Assembly (NCBI GenBank): GCA_021186555.1
Contig: JAJKFL010000001.1
Span: 56,142,031 to 56,206,030, forward strand
Direction of reading: 5' to 3'
Origin: Reticulitermes speratus
Taxonomy: Eukaryota; Arthropoda; Insecta; Blattodea; Rhinotermitidae
DNA: 64,000 nucleotides
Position 1 is the stretch's first letter. Every line of letters begins with the position of its first letter. The notes beneath the pieces are model-generated. The model had not been told where the DNA came from. It saw only the letters and a program-made list of their open reading frames with translations, and ran no database searches. Shown in pieces: positions 33,570 through 44,316 of the stretch. A program made the translations under genes and the position numbers.

Positions 33570-34487
33570 TTTTACTTGTATTTTGGTGTAGATTCACTTT
33601 TTGTAGGGTTGGCCGTGCGTTTTTCTTTCACTCTATATATTCTCATTTAGGGGACTCGCTCAGTGTAGCTTAAATACATCTACGAATACAAATTAGACTG
33701 GGTATTTCTATATACTTCAGTCTACTTGTCACCATCGGTATACGGTATGTCCAAAGTCTTAAGTTTGGGGAATAATTGTAAATGGTTTTAGGGAATATTT
33801 AGAGCTCTAGACCAGTGTTTACCAACCAGGAGACAAATCGAAAAATAGATAAATAAAAATTTAAAAAGCGCAAAAAATCCAAATATTTCTCGAAATATTG
33901 CAGGAAACTTTGTCCGGGAATTGGCAAGACTGGAGTAGTGTCCGTCCACTTCTATAGACAAATAGCAAAGCCCAGTAGGGTCACCAGGACATGTGACAGT
34001 TGTATAGGTCACCAGGACATGTGACAGTTGTATAGGTCCCCATGTGATTTTGCTATGCTCTCAGGATCGATTTTGGGATGATTGATGAAGGGTGTAGGCG
34101 TGGCCTAATCAAGGTAATATCCTGATATTTGCATAGACGGACTGTGGAACAGGATAAACTTAAGATTACGCTCTGGCGATATTCCAAACCCACACATCTC
34201 GATTTCATACCTTAAAGCCTTACTTATGCACAACTCTGCTCAGCATTGCAAACGAAATTGTGAAAATTCAGTTTCAGGGATTCTTTTCCCTATAAGTGTT
34301 TCCTTTACCAAATATCACTGCACAAGTTTTTCTCTTTGACGAAGACAAATATAGCACATTTGAAGGTGAAATATCTGAATGTGAACTTGATAATGTGATG
34401 TCACATACTATTTTTAAAGAAAAGTATTAAACGTTAACATACACCAAGTGCTAAGATTGCCGGCCAGATAAGTGGTGGCTGATTTTA
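33570..34487. other. No gene seen; 29-bp direct duplication
   Basis: At about 33979-34037 GTCACCAGGACATGTGACAG plus TTGTATAG occurs twice in tandem (about 29 bp). The rest is unrecognised. Confidence 0.5.
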
Positions 34488-35194
34488 ACCAATCAGTACA
34501 TGACATGGCAATCTCGTCGTATTTGGGTTTATACACGTATTAATCGGCACCTGGCCAATACCAATCAGTACATGACATGGCAATCTCGTCGTATTTGGGT
34601 TTATACACGTATTAATCGGCACCTGGCCAATACCAATCAGTACATGACATGGCAATCTCGTCGTATTTGGGTTTATACACGTATTAATCAGCACCTGGCC
34701 AATACCAATCAGTACATGACATGGCAATCTCGTCGTATTTGGGTTTATACACGTATTAATCAGCACCTGGCCAATACCAATCATACATGACATGGCAATC
34801 TCGTCGATTTGGGTTTATACACGTATTAATCGCACCTGGCCAATACCAATCAGTACATGACATGGCAATCTCGTCGTATTTGGTTTATACACGTATTAAC
34901 AGCACCTGGCCAATACCAATCAGTACATGACATGGCAATCTCGTCGTAATTTGGGTTTATACACGTATTAATCAGCACCTGGCCAATACCAATCAGTACA
35001 TGACATGGCAATCTCGTCGTATTTGGGTTTATACACGTATTAATCAGCACCTGGCCAATACCAATCAGTACATGACATGGCAATCTCGTCGTATTTGGGT
35101 TTATACACGTATTAATCGGCACCTGGCCAATACCAATCAGTACATGACATGGCAATCTCGTGGTATTTGGGTTTATATTAATTAGCACCTGGTC
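34488..35194. repeat. 72-bp tandem array, about 10 copies
   Basis: The unit contains ACCAATCAGTACATGACATG, AATCTCGTCGTATTTGGG, TATACACGTATTAATC and GCACCTGGCCAAT, recurring every 72 bases. Copies near 34780-34930 carry single-base deletions. 72 is a multiple of three, so both strands show long open frames that mean nothing. Confidence 0.97.
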
Positions 35195-36111
35195 ACTTTC
35201 TAAATAGATTTTTTATGAGACGTTTCTTATTTGTGCTATTATCAAAGTAATAAACAGTGTAATTTTCCAAAGGAAATGGTGTATGACAAAACATTTGGGG
35301 TAATACCTTCATAATCTCAACATAATAATACACTACAATGACACAAATTACAGAAAGGAGAACAAGAATGTTGTGCAGAGTTGTATCATCTTATTATATT
35401 GGAAGATCTTCCTTGCAGAAACGCTCCTCAGAAGAGTAGACGGCGTCTCCCCGCTTCTACGTCCCACTCTAGGCTTTATGACTATATTGTACGTTATATT
35501 GACCGTGCATTCTATAGCAGTAGGAAGTTATTTATTTATCATACCAACTCATGCACAATTTTACAATATTATTACTTCACCCCTATACGTATTTCGGCAT
35601 TCAGAATGCCATCCTCAGGGGGTCACAGTGTTAAAAGCATAGACTATACATCGATTGTATAAAATGTTACATCCATATGAGTAAAATGTTGAACATTAAA
35701 ACATTAGTCTATTGTTTTTGAGTCCTGATTGAACACATTAACGCACATATAGTGTATGAGCTGATTTTGAATATGTATATATTTAATACACCGATCATGT
35801 TACGGGTCTGACAAACAGGGATAGCGGTGCTCACATTTCCGGCAAGAATAAACTGCTTTTCTTCACAGCGAAAAGCCCAGGTCCACGCCCCACCCAGTTT
35901 CCTTTCCAGACGGTAAAGCCGAGGTGGCGAACAGTTCGCCAACCACTTTTAAACAGTACCATGTTTAAGAAAGCGCGGAGTTATCCGCTCTTCCATGCAT
36001 GTTCATGGAGTGGTTCTTAATTAAGTGCAATAATAACTTTCTTTTGCTTTTTATTTATATGCTTATTTATGTTTATTTAACTATTGTACCAGTTTCTCAA
36101 ACTTTACAGGA
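35195..36111. other. No gene seen apart from a ribozyme-like motif
   Basis: AT-rich DNA. The candidate hammerhead at 35579-35623 is listed separately; flanking sequence resembles the dispersed units at 32.2 and 36.5 kb only weakly. Confidence 0.45.
35579..35623 (-). ncRNA. Strong candidate hammerhead ribozyme
   Basis: On the minus strand the order is ACCCC, CTGAGGA, T, GGCATTC, T, GAATGCC, GAA, ATAC, GTAT, A, GGGGT. ACCCC pairs with GGGGT (stem I, 5 bp), GGCATTC with GAATGCC (stem II, 7 bp, one-base loop as drawn), and ATAC with GTAT (stem III, no loop, so it would favour a dimer). The cleavage triplet is ATA, which fits NUH. All conserved core bases (C3 U4 G5 A6, G8 A9, G12 A13 A14) are present. 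Oddities are an unpaired T at the base of stem II and the missing stem III loop. Minimal hammerheads of this sort are known from Penelope-like elements. Confidence 0.6.
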
Positions 36112-36337
36112 TTGGATATGTTAACTACAACCAACAAATGCAAACACTTTTATGAACATATATTATTAACGTAGTACTACCGCCTACATGTTTCGGCCAC
36201 ATATGTTACGTGACGCAATGCACAAGTAAACTATTAAATATTAAAGTTACATAATATTGGGGTGTTAAAAATTAAGTGGAACAATGCACAAATAAAATAT
36301 TATATACCAAAATTACATTTTTGTAACATCTCATATA

Positions 36338-36415
36338 CAGGGCATACACAAAAGAATGGTGCGGTTTCAAAAGAATTCACTTTTGATACCGCACCATTCT
36401 TTTGTGTATGCCCTG
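36338..36415. mobile_element. 78-bp end-only palindromic transposon (family A)
   Basis: The left arm of 36 bases starts CAGGGCATACACAAAAGAAT; the right arm of 42 bases is its reverse complement with one difference. TA lies at 36336-36337 and 36416-36417. There is no core: the two terminal repeats meet at about 36373/36374. Ends and flanks are those of the 394-bp and 573-bp copies, so this is the extreme deletion form of the same family. A short open frame crosses it only because the palindrome lacks stops. Confidence 0.95.
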
Positions 36416-36433
36416 TATTTATTCTTCGTAACG

Positions 36434-36481
36434 TACCTCCCTGAGGATGGCCATATGAGTGGCCGAAACATATAGGAGGTA
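36434..36481 (+). ncRNA. Strong candidate hammerhead ribozyme
   Basis: TACCTCC (36434-36440) can pair with GGAGGTA (36475-36481) as a 7-bp stem I. Inside lie an exact CTGAGGA box (36441-36447), an extra T, stem II GGCC/GGCC around ATATGAGT, GAAAC (36465-36469) and an ATA triplet fitting NUH before the 3' stem. The core bases are complete. Stem III is very short, typical of minimal hammerheads of Penelope-like elements, which may act as dimers. It is the right arm of the inverted repeat at 36112-36548. Confidence 0.55.
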
Positions 36482-36548
36482 TTACACATTTATAATATAT
36501 TTTCATAAACTTGTGTGCATTTGTTGGTTTTAGTTACCATATCTAACT

Positions 36549-37457
36549 GTTCAGTGCACGGTTATGGATCATTTAAAAGCTATACCATATTTATTGACAA
36601 TGTGATTAACAAATTAATTGGAGTGGATGAGGAAATAAGCTGTCGTGTTCTAATCGTGCCACTATCCCGGAAATGTTCTGTATTGTCTGAGGAAAAGCAC
36701 AGATATTCAGGATAACATTTATTCGGTTATAAATTTGAAAACCAGACGTACAGAATGAGGAAGAAGGCTGCTAACACCTATTTAGTAAAGTTCGGTCACA
36801 CTGTAATTCAAATTATCAGATTACGTTGACACTGTAAAGCCTGGAGTTCATTTAAATAACATTCAAAAAGTGTTGCCTACATCACAGAAAACAAACTGCC
36901 TCTCCATTACTAAAACTATCCTTTTAGTGATGGTTAAGGAAATATTTGCTCTTTATAGTGATGATAATAGGAAAAAAAATTTACTCTGTAGGAAAAGTGC
37001 AGAGGTGTTTATGTTAAAAAGTTCGTACACATAGTGACCACTTTACTTTTAATCTACGTAATTTGAGAATTGCTGTCCTTAGTATAGAACTATTTGCTGC
37101 AGAACTCAGTTCCGAAAACGGAACGACTTCTTCCTAGGTAGTGTATGTCACTGACACTAGTTTCCGCGCGAGAATTGTCGTTTACAGTTGCACCCATTCG
37201 TTTTAACTATCTAGTTAGAACGAAGTTTCAATTATTTACGGTTTCCTAACTACATTGCCGTTACTCGCCACTGTTTGCTGATTGGTAGATTTAATGCAGT
37301 GACCCAGGAATTTAACACGGAGGTAATTTGGATCCTCTTTAATTCATGGATGACAGTATTAAATCTAACTAAGCTGAGGATCTAAAGCCAGAATTATGAG
37401 AATATTAAGGAAAAGCATGATCATGATGAAGAAGTGATTATAATGTATGTCCATAAA
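36549..37457. other. No gene seen
   Basis: AT-rich unique DNA without recognisable motif up to the LINE target site. Confidence 0.5.
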
Positions 37458-37462
37458 TATAA

Positions 37463-38332
37463 ACAATACCAATTGATTACCAGATCTACACAGATGGTTC
37501 TCGCACACAGAGAGACAATGGTGAAGAAATAGTAGGCTGTGTTTTTGTCGTCTATTCTAATGATGTAGAAGTTTTCACAGCAACAAACAGACTGGCTCCA
37601 GTGTGCACTGTTTTTCAAGCCGAACTCCATGCCATCCAACAAGCGGTTAAATGGTGTATAGATAACAGAACAACTTCTCATATACACTCTGATTCTCAAG
37701 CAGCTTTACTCTCAATCAACGATAAATTCAATCTCAATCCAATAGCTGCAGGAATAAGGACCGAACTTTCAGGTTATAATAACCATATTTGCCTTTCATG
37801 GGTAAAAGGACATGATGGTATTATTGGAAACGAAAGAGCAGATGAAATGGCGAAAGCAGCAGCCTACAGCAAGGAAGATTTTGCATATGAAAAATGTCCG
37901 CTGTCTCGTGCAAAAACCGAATATAAAGCTTATATAATGAACACGTGGAACTCACAATGGACAAACGGCAATAATGGCTCAACCACAAAAGATCTTTTCT
38001 TCCCTGATGTACACAGCCGTCTAAAGTGTACACAATTCCTGCCTGATTTTATAACAACACAATTTACATCCGGCCATGGTAAATTTCGTTCGTACTTCAG
38101 AACATTTCATATCAAAGTAGAGAATGGATATGAATGCACTTGTGGGGGTGAACAAACAGTAGAACATCTACTATTTGATTGCCCCATATTCGGACACAGG
38201 ATATTTTGCCTTGAAATGCACTTAAACAAATGTAATATTAGTTACCATAAGCCACTATACAATATATTTAGTAGAAACTGTTGTCAAAAACATTTCATTA
38301 ATTTTATACACCATATCAATAGAAAATTGTAA
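37463..38332 (+). pseudogene. LINE ORF2 C-terminus: intact RNase H and zinc knuckle
   Basis: This is the C-terminal end of a non-LTR retrotransposon polyprotein. The frame is open from the stop at 37460-37462 to the stop at 38330-38332; the ATG-free start reflects truncation, not initiation. The RNase H domain is complete: IYTDGSR (catalytic D), QAELHAI (E), IHSDSQAAL (D) and WVKGHDGIIGNERADEMAK (H and D). It would degrade RNA in the RNA-DNA hybrid during element copying. After it come TSGHGKFRSYF and a CxC...HxxxxxC-type knuckle (CTCGGEQTVEHLLFDCP), common in R1, I and Jockey-type LINEs. Endonuclease and reverse transcriptase are missing. The clean frame suggests a young insertion. Confidence 0.9.
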
Positions 38333-38429
38333 GTAACAATATTGTTATTATATGTACTTGGTTAAACTTTAACCCTAATATACACATGTAAAATAGGGTT
38401 TGTTTTTGGAAAAATAAAAAAAATATATA
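37470..38429 (+). mobile_element. 5'-truncated LINE (R1/I/Jockey-type) with 12-bp TSD
   Basis: TATAAACAATAC occurs exactly at 37458-37469 and 38430-38441, bracketing the fragment as a target-site duplication. The 3' end is a short UTR with an A-rich, TA-rich tail. The 960-bp length is typical of 5'-truncated LINE copies made by incomplete reverse transcription. Confidence 0.9.
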
Positions 38430-38562
38430 TATAAACAATACTATTTGTAACCTGAAATTCGTTTCCGGAATTAACCGCATCGAACAAAGGAATCTGTTTC
38501 AACATATCTCAAGGCTAAATATAATTATTTTACAAATTACAATTTGTATGAGCTATAAGCTA

Positions 38563-38960
38563 GACAATGTACGTACAATGTAACATTGCGGCGCAGTCGC
38601 TTAACAATTGTTGCCATGGTAAAACAAAAACGCCTTCCCTTTGTATTGTTGACGTACATGTCTCCGACAACAATGTAACTCTTATTACAAGCATTGTTCT
38701 GGAAGTACAGCAATGCGCATTCTGCATTGTTGTCCTACATGCGTGTCTGCCAGAAGTATGAAATGCACGTTGGTCTTGCCCGCTAGTTCTGAAAGATTTG
38801 AAACAAATTTAGAGTTTCTCGACAGATTTTCGTAAAATATTCCAATATAAAAGTTCACGGAAATCCATTTAATAGGAGCTGCGCTGATGCATGGGGACAG
38901 ACGGACGGAACGTGGCGAAATCGTAGGTGCTTTTTTGCGAATATGCGAACGCGCCTAAAA
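38563..38960 (+). repeat. Dispersed repeat X, copy 3
   Basis: It starts GACAATGTACGTACAATGTA and TTGTTGCCATGGTAAAACAA and ends with GGGGACAGACGGACGG and GCGAACGCGCCTAAAATAAG, matching copies 1 and 2 at both ends. The middle (38640-38800) differs and includes CATTGTTGT-rich segments, an internal rearrangement. Confidence 0.7.
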
Positions 38961-39667
38961 TAAGTAAATTTCAAATTTGACATTATATTCACCGTGCATC
39001 ATGATAACAAATCACAAGATTAAAACCATCATATGCACTGTATTTACATACACAGAGTCTAGGTTGTAAAAACTAACGAATTAATGCTGCAGAGTGATAT
39101 AATCGCTGTCTGTTCTGAGATCCGTACAAAACACATAAATACACTGCGTGGGCATAAAGCCAAGTTTTCGTATGCTTAACTTGTGTTACAAAAATTTGCA
39201 TTGCATTTAAAGGGTTAATATAATTTGTCTTATCGGGCCGAAGCTAGCGGTTTGCCCCTTTCAGTAGTCGCCATACATCTGCTTACATTTGACAGATATT
39301 GCTCTAACTCCATCTCAATGTAAAATACAACAAAATTTCGGTGCTTTAAATTAGAATGTGAATTATAATTATTTTGCCAAATTATTTACATTTGTTTACC
39401 TCCCTTACATCTTTATGTGCATAATAAAACCGCTTTGTGACAGAAATATTTTGCTGGATGGAGGAAGTCACTATTTGTAAATGCGGAGTGAAAGACGTCA
39501 ACTCGTGTTTCATGCAAGCGTTCTGACGTTTCGTGTTCTCCGAAATGCGTTTCTGTCGTTCTCTAAATGCGATTGCTTTATCGCCCTTGTCATTCAGGCA
39601 TGTTTATGTAACATGGATCTGACAGAAAATCGCCAGCTCTCCTGGCAAGATATTTCCAGACACTAAG
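38961..39667. other. No gene seen
   Basis: AT-rich DNA without recognisable motif. Confidence 0.5.
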
Positions 39668-39676
39668 GACACCTTT

Positions 39677-39943
39677 GCCGATCCCAGTGGCCGCGCGGTC
39701 TAAGACATGGGTCTACGGCCGCTCGCTTACTGGGATTGTGGGTTCGAATCCCGCTTAGGGCATGGATGTCTGTCTCTTGTGAGTGTTGTGTGTTGTCAGG
39801 TAGAGGTCTCTGCGACCAGCTGGTCCTTCGTCCAGAAGAGTCCTACCGAGGGTGGTGTGTCTAAAACGTGTGTGATCGTGAAGCCTCGAAAAATGAGGTG
39901 GCCTAGGACCCCCAAGGGGCTGTCGAGCCATTGGAAAAAAAAA
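39677..39943 (+). mobile_element. tRNA-derived SINE2, full copy with TSD
   Basis: GACACCTTT flanks the copy at 39668-39676 and 39944-39952. The head has an A-box TGGCCGCGCGG and a B-box GGGTTCGAATCCC with tRNA-like spacing; a GC-rich body (GAAGCCTCGAAAAATGAGG, CCCCCAAGGGGCTGTCGAG) leads to a poly(A) tail. A second full copy is at 44060-44316 and a truncated one at 29381-29513. Transcription from an internal RNA polymerase III promoter is expected from the boxes. Confidence 0.93.
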
Positions 39944-39952
39944 GACACCTTT

Positions 39953-40583
39953 AGCTGTCGGGCCCAGTGGAGATATTTCCTTTCACTCTCCACATAGGGA
40001 CGGGAGAAAATTATGTTCCCAAACACTGTATTCTTTCTGGAACACCAGACGATGGACAAATTCAAAACCAAACACTCATAAACATATTATTCCGTCGAAA
40101 GAATCCAGTGTGCCTGACCCTGGATCTACTGCTATTTTACATTTTTATAGGCTCAATTATTTATCGATGTAGCAAGCAGTCTGTTCAGTAAAGTGACAAG
40201 GCTATAGGACTGGGTGGACCACACAGTCGTGATTTCATACCCAGGAAAGGATAACTTCTTTTAACCACCGCCTTCAGACCCGGTTACCAGATTCAAACAT
40301 TCGTCTACCGAATTGGCGTAAGGGACTGTTTTACCAGGAGTACATAACCCAAGGTGTAAAGGTTACCGCGCACCTTGTTCTGGTTCAAAAATTATAGAAA
40401 GACTGGGGCTGTACGACAAAAAAGACAGTATCTCAAATGGAGCTATAGGGTCGACCGCTTAATTATATGTTCAGATTCTAGTCTTTGTCAATTTTGGATC
40501 AAAAATGATCCAGATATCTGTAGCTGCTAATAATGCTAGTTTCTGAAATGCTCCTGTTCAAGGAGCCTCTATTATCTGATAAA
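39953..40583. other. No gene seen
   Basis: Unique sequence between a SINE and a microsatellite; no recognisable frame. Confidence 0.5.
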
Positions 40584-40822
40584 ATTATTATTATTATTAT
40601 TATTACTAGTAGTAGTGGTGGTGGTGGTGGTGGTGGTGGTGGTGGTGGGTGGTGGGCGGCGGCGGCGGGCGGCGGCGGCGGCGGCGGCGGAGGCGAGGCG
40701 GCGGCGGCGGCGGCGGTGGCGGTGGCGGTGGCGGTGGCGGTGGCGGTGGCGGTGGTTGTGGTGGTGGGTGGGTGGTGGTTGTGGTGGTGGTTGTGGTGGT
40801 GGTGTGGTGGTGGTGGTGGTGT
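40584..40822. repeat. Compound GGT/GGC trinucleotide microsatellite
   Basis: ATT repeats pass into AGT, then GGT, then GGC/GCG blocks with GGTGGC hexamers, and back to GGT. The frames reading poly-Gly, poly-Val, poly-Ala or poly-Arg here are by-products. The G-rich plus strand could form G-quadruplexes. Confidence 0.97.
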
Positions 40823-41057
40823 TAGCAGAGACGTATTATTTTGATTTTGAGATTTGCATATTCCATTAATTGTGTTTGCCTCTTACAAGTTTAAAATACT
40901 AAAAAGCACTCTAATAAATTAATTGAATATGCACCTACTTCAATTATTGTTACAACGTTTTTGGTTTTCATTTTACATGTGTAAAATATTTTTGTCAGCT
41001 TTTTTTCATGTATGTATCAACGCTGTCAGGTTTGCTGTTTGTACAAATCCGAAAACT

Positions 41058-41200
41058 GTTGTCCCCGCAAAGGCACATATGTTCCACAACTGGTCCCGCC
41101 AAAGGCACATATGTTCCACAACTGTGTCCCGCAAAGGCACATCTGTTCCAAACTGCGTCCCGCAAAGGCACATAATGTTCCACAATATAACTGTGTCACA
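41058..41200. repeat. 32-bp tandem repeat, about 4 copies
   Basis: CCGCAAAGGCACATATGTTC followed by CACAACTGTGTC recurs four times with single-base changes. Minor local array. Confidence 0.9.
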
Positions 41201-41875
41201 TGTTACAAATGCAAAGCAATTTTCCATCAAAATAGCTTAATTTCAGGTCGATGCTAAAATAATTTCTCTATTATGCCTTAATTTCGGTCGATTAATAATA
41301 TTAAACGTGTCGAAAAATACAAATGTTGTTATGGAAATACCGTATATACACAATAAGCAAAATAAGTATAATTATTAGTGTAAATATTAAAGTACATAAA
41401 CAGAAATATCAGACATATTAAGAAAATTCCACGAAAAAATTGGCAACCAGCATTTGAAATAAATTACCGCCAGGTTCGAGATTTAAGTTCTGAGGTAAGG
41501 TACTTTAATAAAATAAGCAGCTTTTGATATAACACACGATACTTCAAGGAATGACAGCCATTTCGCAAAATTATACATCTCTACTTCAATTAACTTTACG
41601 TTGATTAGATGTTTGCTTCAGAGTTATATTGCAAATGTCAAAGACACTAGTTGAATTCTTGTAAGAACGTATTTGGATAACAAATTTAAGAAATTATAAA
41701 CAGGAATACTTCATGACTTTTCGGTTTCGTGAGTTATGTTCATTTATTGAGTTTGGAAAGGTGCGTCTTAAACGTCTTCTTACAAACCCCGCTCAAATTT
41801 CTGTACATCCATTTGATCCAGCTCCACATAAAACACCCTCCCACCAGCGCTCGAAAATAGTGACAATCACATGAC
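41201..41875. other. No gene seen
   Basis: AT-rich DNA with no recognisable feature before the 52-bp array. Confidence 0.5.
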
Positions 41876-43596
41876 GATTACAGTAGCCTGGAAGGCTCAG
41901 TCAGCACAGTGATCAGGCTACACGATGCATTACAGTAGCCTGGAAGGCGCAGTCAGCACAGTGATCAGGCCACACGATGCATTACAGTAGCCTGGAAGGC
42001 TCAGTCAGCACAGTGATCAGGCTACATGATGCATTACAGTAGCCTGGAAAGCTCAGTCAGCACAGTGATCAGGCTACACAATGCATTACAGTAGCCTGGA
42101 AGGCTCAGTCAGCACAGTGATCAGGCTACACGATGCATTACAGTAGCCTGGAAGGCTCAGTCAGCACAGTGATCAGGCTACACGATACATTACAGTAGCC
42201 TGGAAGGCTCAGTCAGCACAGTGATCAGGCTACACGATGCATTACAGTAGCTGGAAGGCTCAGTCAGCACAGTGATCAGGCTACACGATGCATTACAGTA
42301 GCCTGGAAGGCTCAGTCAGCACAGTGATCAGGCTACATGATGCATTACAGTAGCCTGGAAAGCTCAGTCAGCACAGTGATTAGGCTACACGATGCATTAC
42401 AGTAGCCTGGAAGGCGCAGTCAGCACAGTGATCAGGCTACACGATGCATTACAGTAGCCTGGAAGGCGCAGTCAGCACAGTGATCAGGCTACACGATGCA
42501 TTACAGTAGCCTGGAAGGCGCAGTCAGCACAGTGATCAGGCTACACGATGCATTACAGTAGCCTTGAAGGCTCAGTCAGCACAGTGATTAGGCTACACGA
42601 TGCATTACAGTAGCCTGGAAGGCTCAGTCAGCACAGTGATCAGGCTACACGATGCATTACAGTAGCCTGGAAGGCGCAGTCAGCACAGTGATCAGGCTAC
42701 ATGATGCATTACAGTAGCCTGGAAGGCGCAGTCAGCACAGTGATCAGGCTACACGATGCATTACAGTAGCCTGGAAGGCTCAGTCAGCACAGTGATCAGG
42801 CTACACGATGCATTACAGTAACCTGGAAGGCTCAGTCAGCACAGTGATCAGGCTACACGATGCATTACAGTAGCCTGGAAGGCTCAGTCAGCACAGTGAT
42901 CAGGCTACACGATGCATTACAGTAGCCTGGAAGGCTCAGTCAGCACAGTGATCAGGCTACACGATGCATTACAGTAGCCTGGAAGGCTCAGTCAGCACAG
43001 TGATCAGGCTACACGATGCATTACAGTAGCCTGGAAGGCTCAGTCAGCACAGTGATCAGGCTACACGATGCATTACAGTAGCCTGGAAGGCTCAGTCAGC
43101 ACAGTGATCAGGCTACACGATGCATTACAGTAGCCTGGAAGGCGCAGTCAGCACAGTGATTAGGCTACACGATGCATTACAGTAGCCTGGAAGGCGCAGT
43201 CAGCACAGTGATCAGGCTACACGATGCATTACAGTAGCCTGGAAGGCTCAGTCAGCACAGTGATCAGGCTACACGATGCATTACAGTAACCTGGAAGGCT
43301 CAGTCAGCACAGTGATCAGGCTACACGATGCATTACAGTAGCCTGGAAGGCTCAGTCAGCACAGTGATCAGGCTACACGATGCATTACAGTAGCCTGGAA
43401 GGCTCAGTCAGCACAGTGATCAGGCTACACGATGCATTACAGTAGCCTGGAAGGCTCAGTCAGCACAGTGATCAGGCTACACGATGCATTACAGTAGCCT
43501 GGAAGGCTCAGTCAGCACAGTGATCAGGCTACACGATGCATTACAGTAGCCTGGAAGGCTCAGTCAGCACAGTGATCAGGCTACACGATGCATTAT
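41876..43596. repeat. 52-bp tandem array, about 33 copies
   Basis: The unit contains CAGTAGCCTGGAAGGCTCAG, TCAGCACAGTGATCAGG and CTACACGATGCATTA, repeating every 52 bases. Variants (GGCGCAG for GGCTCAG, GATTAGG for GATCAGG, GTAACCTGG for GTAGCCTGG) are unevenly distributed, and some recur at fixed spacing (see findings). Copies are very similar, so recent expansion or homogenisation is likely. Confidence 0.97.
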
Positions 43597-44050
43597 CGGA
43601 AATGAAGGTTTTATTTCCGGCAGGGGCAGAAATGTTTCTCCTGCACAGTGCACGTAAACGATCTGCGACCCTCGAACCCTACTGTCCATTGAGTAGTGGG
43701 GACTGTCTTCCCGAGAATAAACAGGGTCGGGCTTCAAGCTGACCTTCATATAATGCCAAGGTTCAGAATATGTGGAGCTATACCTCCAGATCCATACGTC
43801 TGTATGATGTCGCTCCTGCTTACAGGAAGAACTTTACCTTTGCCGCATCAGGTCACATAGATTCTGTCTGTCCGTCCGTCCGTTTAAAATAAATTTGCTC
43901 CAGGCTTATGAATGTTGATAAATTTATTATTTGAACCTGTATTCTATTATCATACGACGGCAAAGAGGAATTTATTAATTTATTATATTGTACGATATTT
44001 CTACAAAATATTAAGCCTCAGTAGCTGTATGTTTATTAATTTCAACCAGT
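43597..44050. other. No gene seen
   Basis: Includes a GTCTGTCCGTCCGTCCG tract near 43864-43880 that recalls dispersed repeat X, but not enough to call a copy. Confidence 0.45.
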
Positions 44051-44059
44051 ATTATACTA

Positions 44060-44316
44060 GAGGCCGTGCGGTCTAAGGCGTGGGTCTACGGCCGCTCGCT
44101 TACTGGGATTGTGGGTTCGAATCCCGCTTAGGGCATGGATGTCTGTCTCTTGTGAGTGTTGTGTGTTGTCAGTCAGAGTTCTCTGCGACGGGCTGGTCCC
44201 TCGTCCAGAGGAGTCCTACCGAGTGTGGTGTGTCTAAGTGAGTGTGATTGTGAAGCCTCGAAAAATGAGGCGGCCTAGGCCCCCAAGGGGCTGTCGAACC
44301 ATTAGAAAAAAGAAAA
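44060..44316 (+). mobile_element. tRNA-derived SINE2, second copy with TSD
   Basis: ATTATACTA at 44051-44059 and 44317-44325 is the target-site duplication. The first bases of the head are lost relative to 39677, leaving AGGCCGTGCGG; the B-box GGGTTCGAATCCC and the whole body are kept, with an A-rich tail. Different target-site duplications show that the two copies inserted independently. Confidence 0.93.

Larger units (their letters stand above)
36112..36548. repeat. Inverted repeat of Penelope-like units
   Basis: The left arm (about 36112-36212, minus) and right arm (about 36430-36548, plus) are diverged reverse complements sharing CCAACAAATGCA, TTATGAA.ATATATTA and GGCCGAAACAT. Their ribozyme-like inner ends face each other. 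The spacer holds AT-rich DNA and the 78-bp palindromic transposon at 36338-36415. A third unit in the minus orientation lies at 32.2 kb. Confidence 0.75.

Noticed and set aside
34485-35188. Long frames on both strands near 34.5-35.2 kb
   Set aside because: The 72-bp repeat is divisible by three; frames are mirrored on both strands and end at single-base deletions.
39677-39760. Genuine tRNA genes (also 26310, 44060, 56540, 61190)
   Set aside because: A and B boxes are present, but the acceptor stem and cloverleaf are incomplete and long SINE bodies with target-site duplications follow.
40533-40869. Poly-glycine, poly-valine and poly-arginine proteins
   Set aside because: Frames cross a GGT/GGC microsatellite; each frame gives a different homopolymer.
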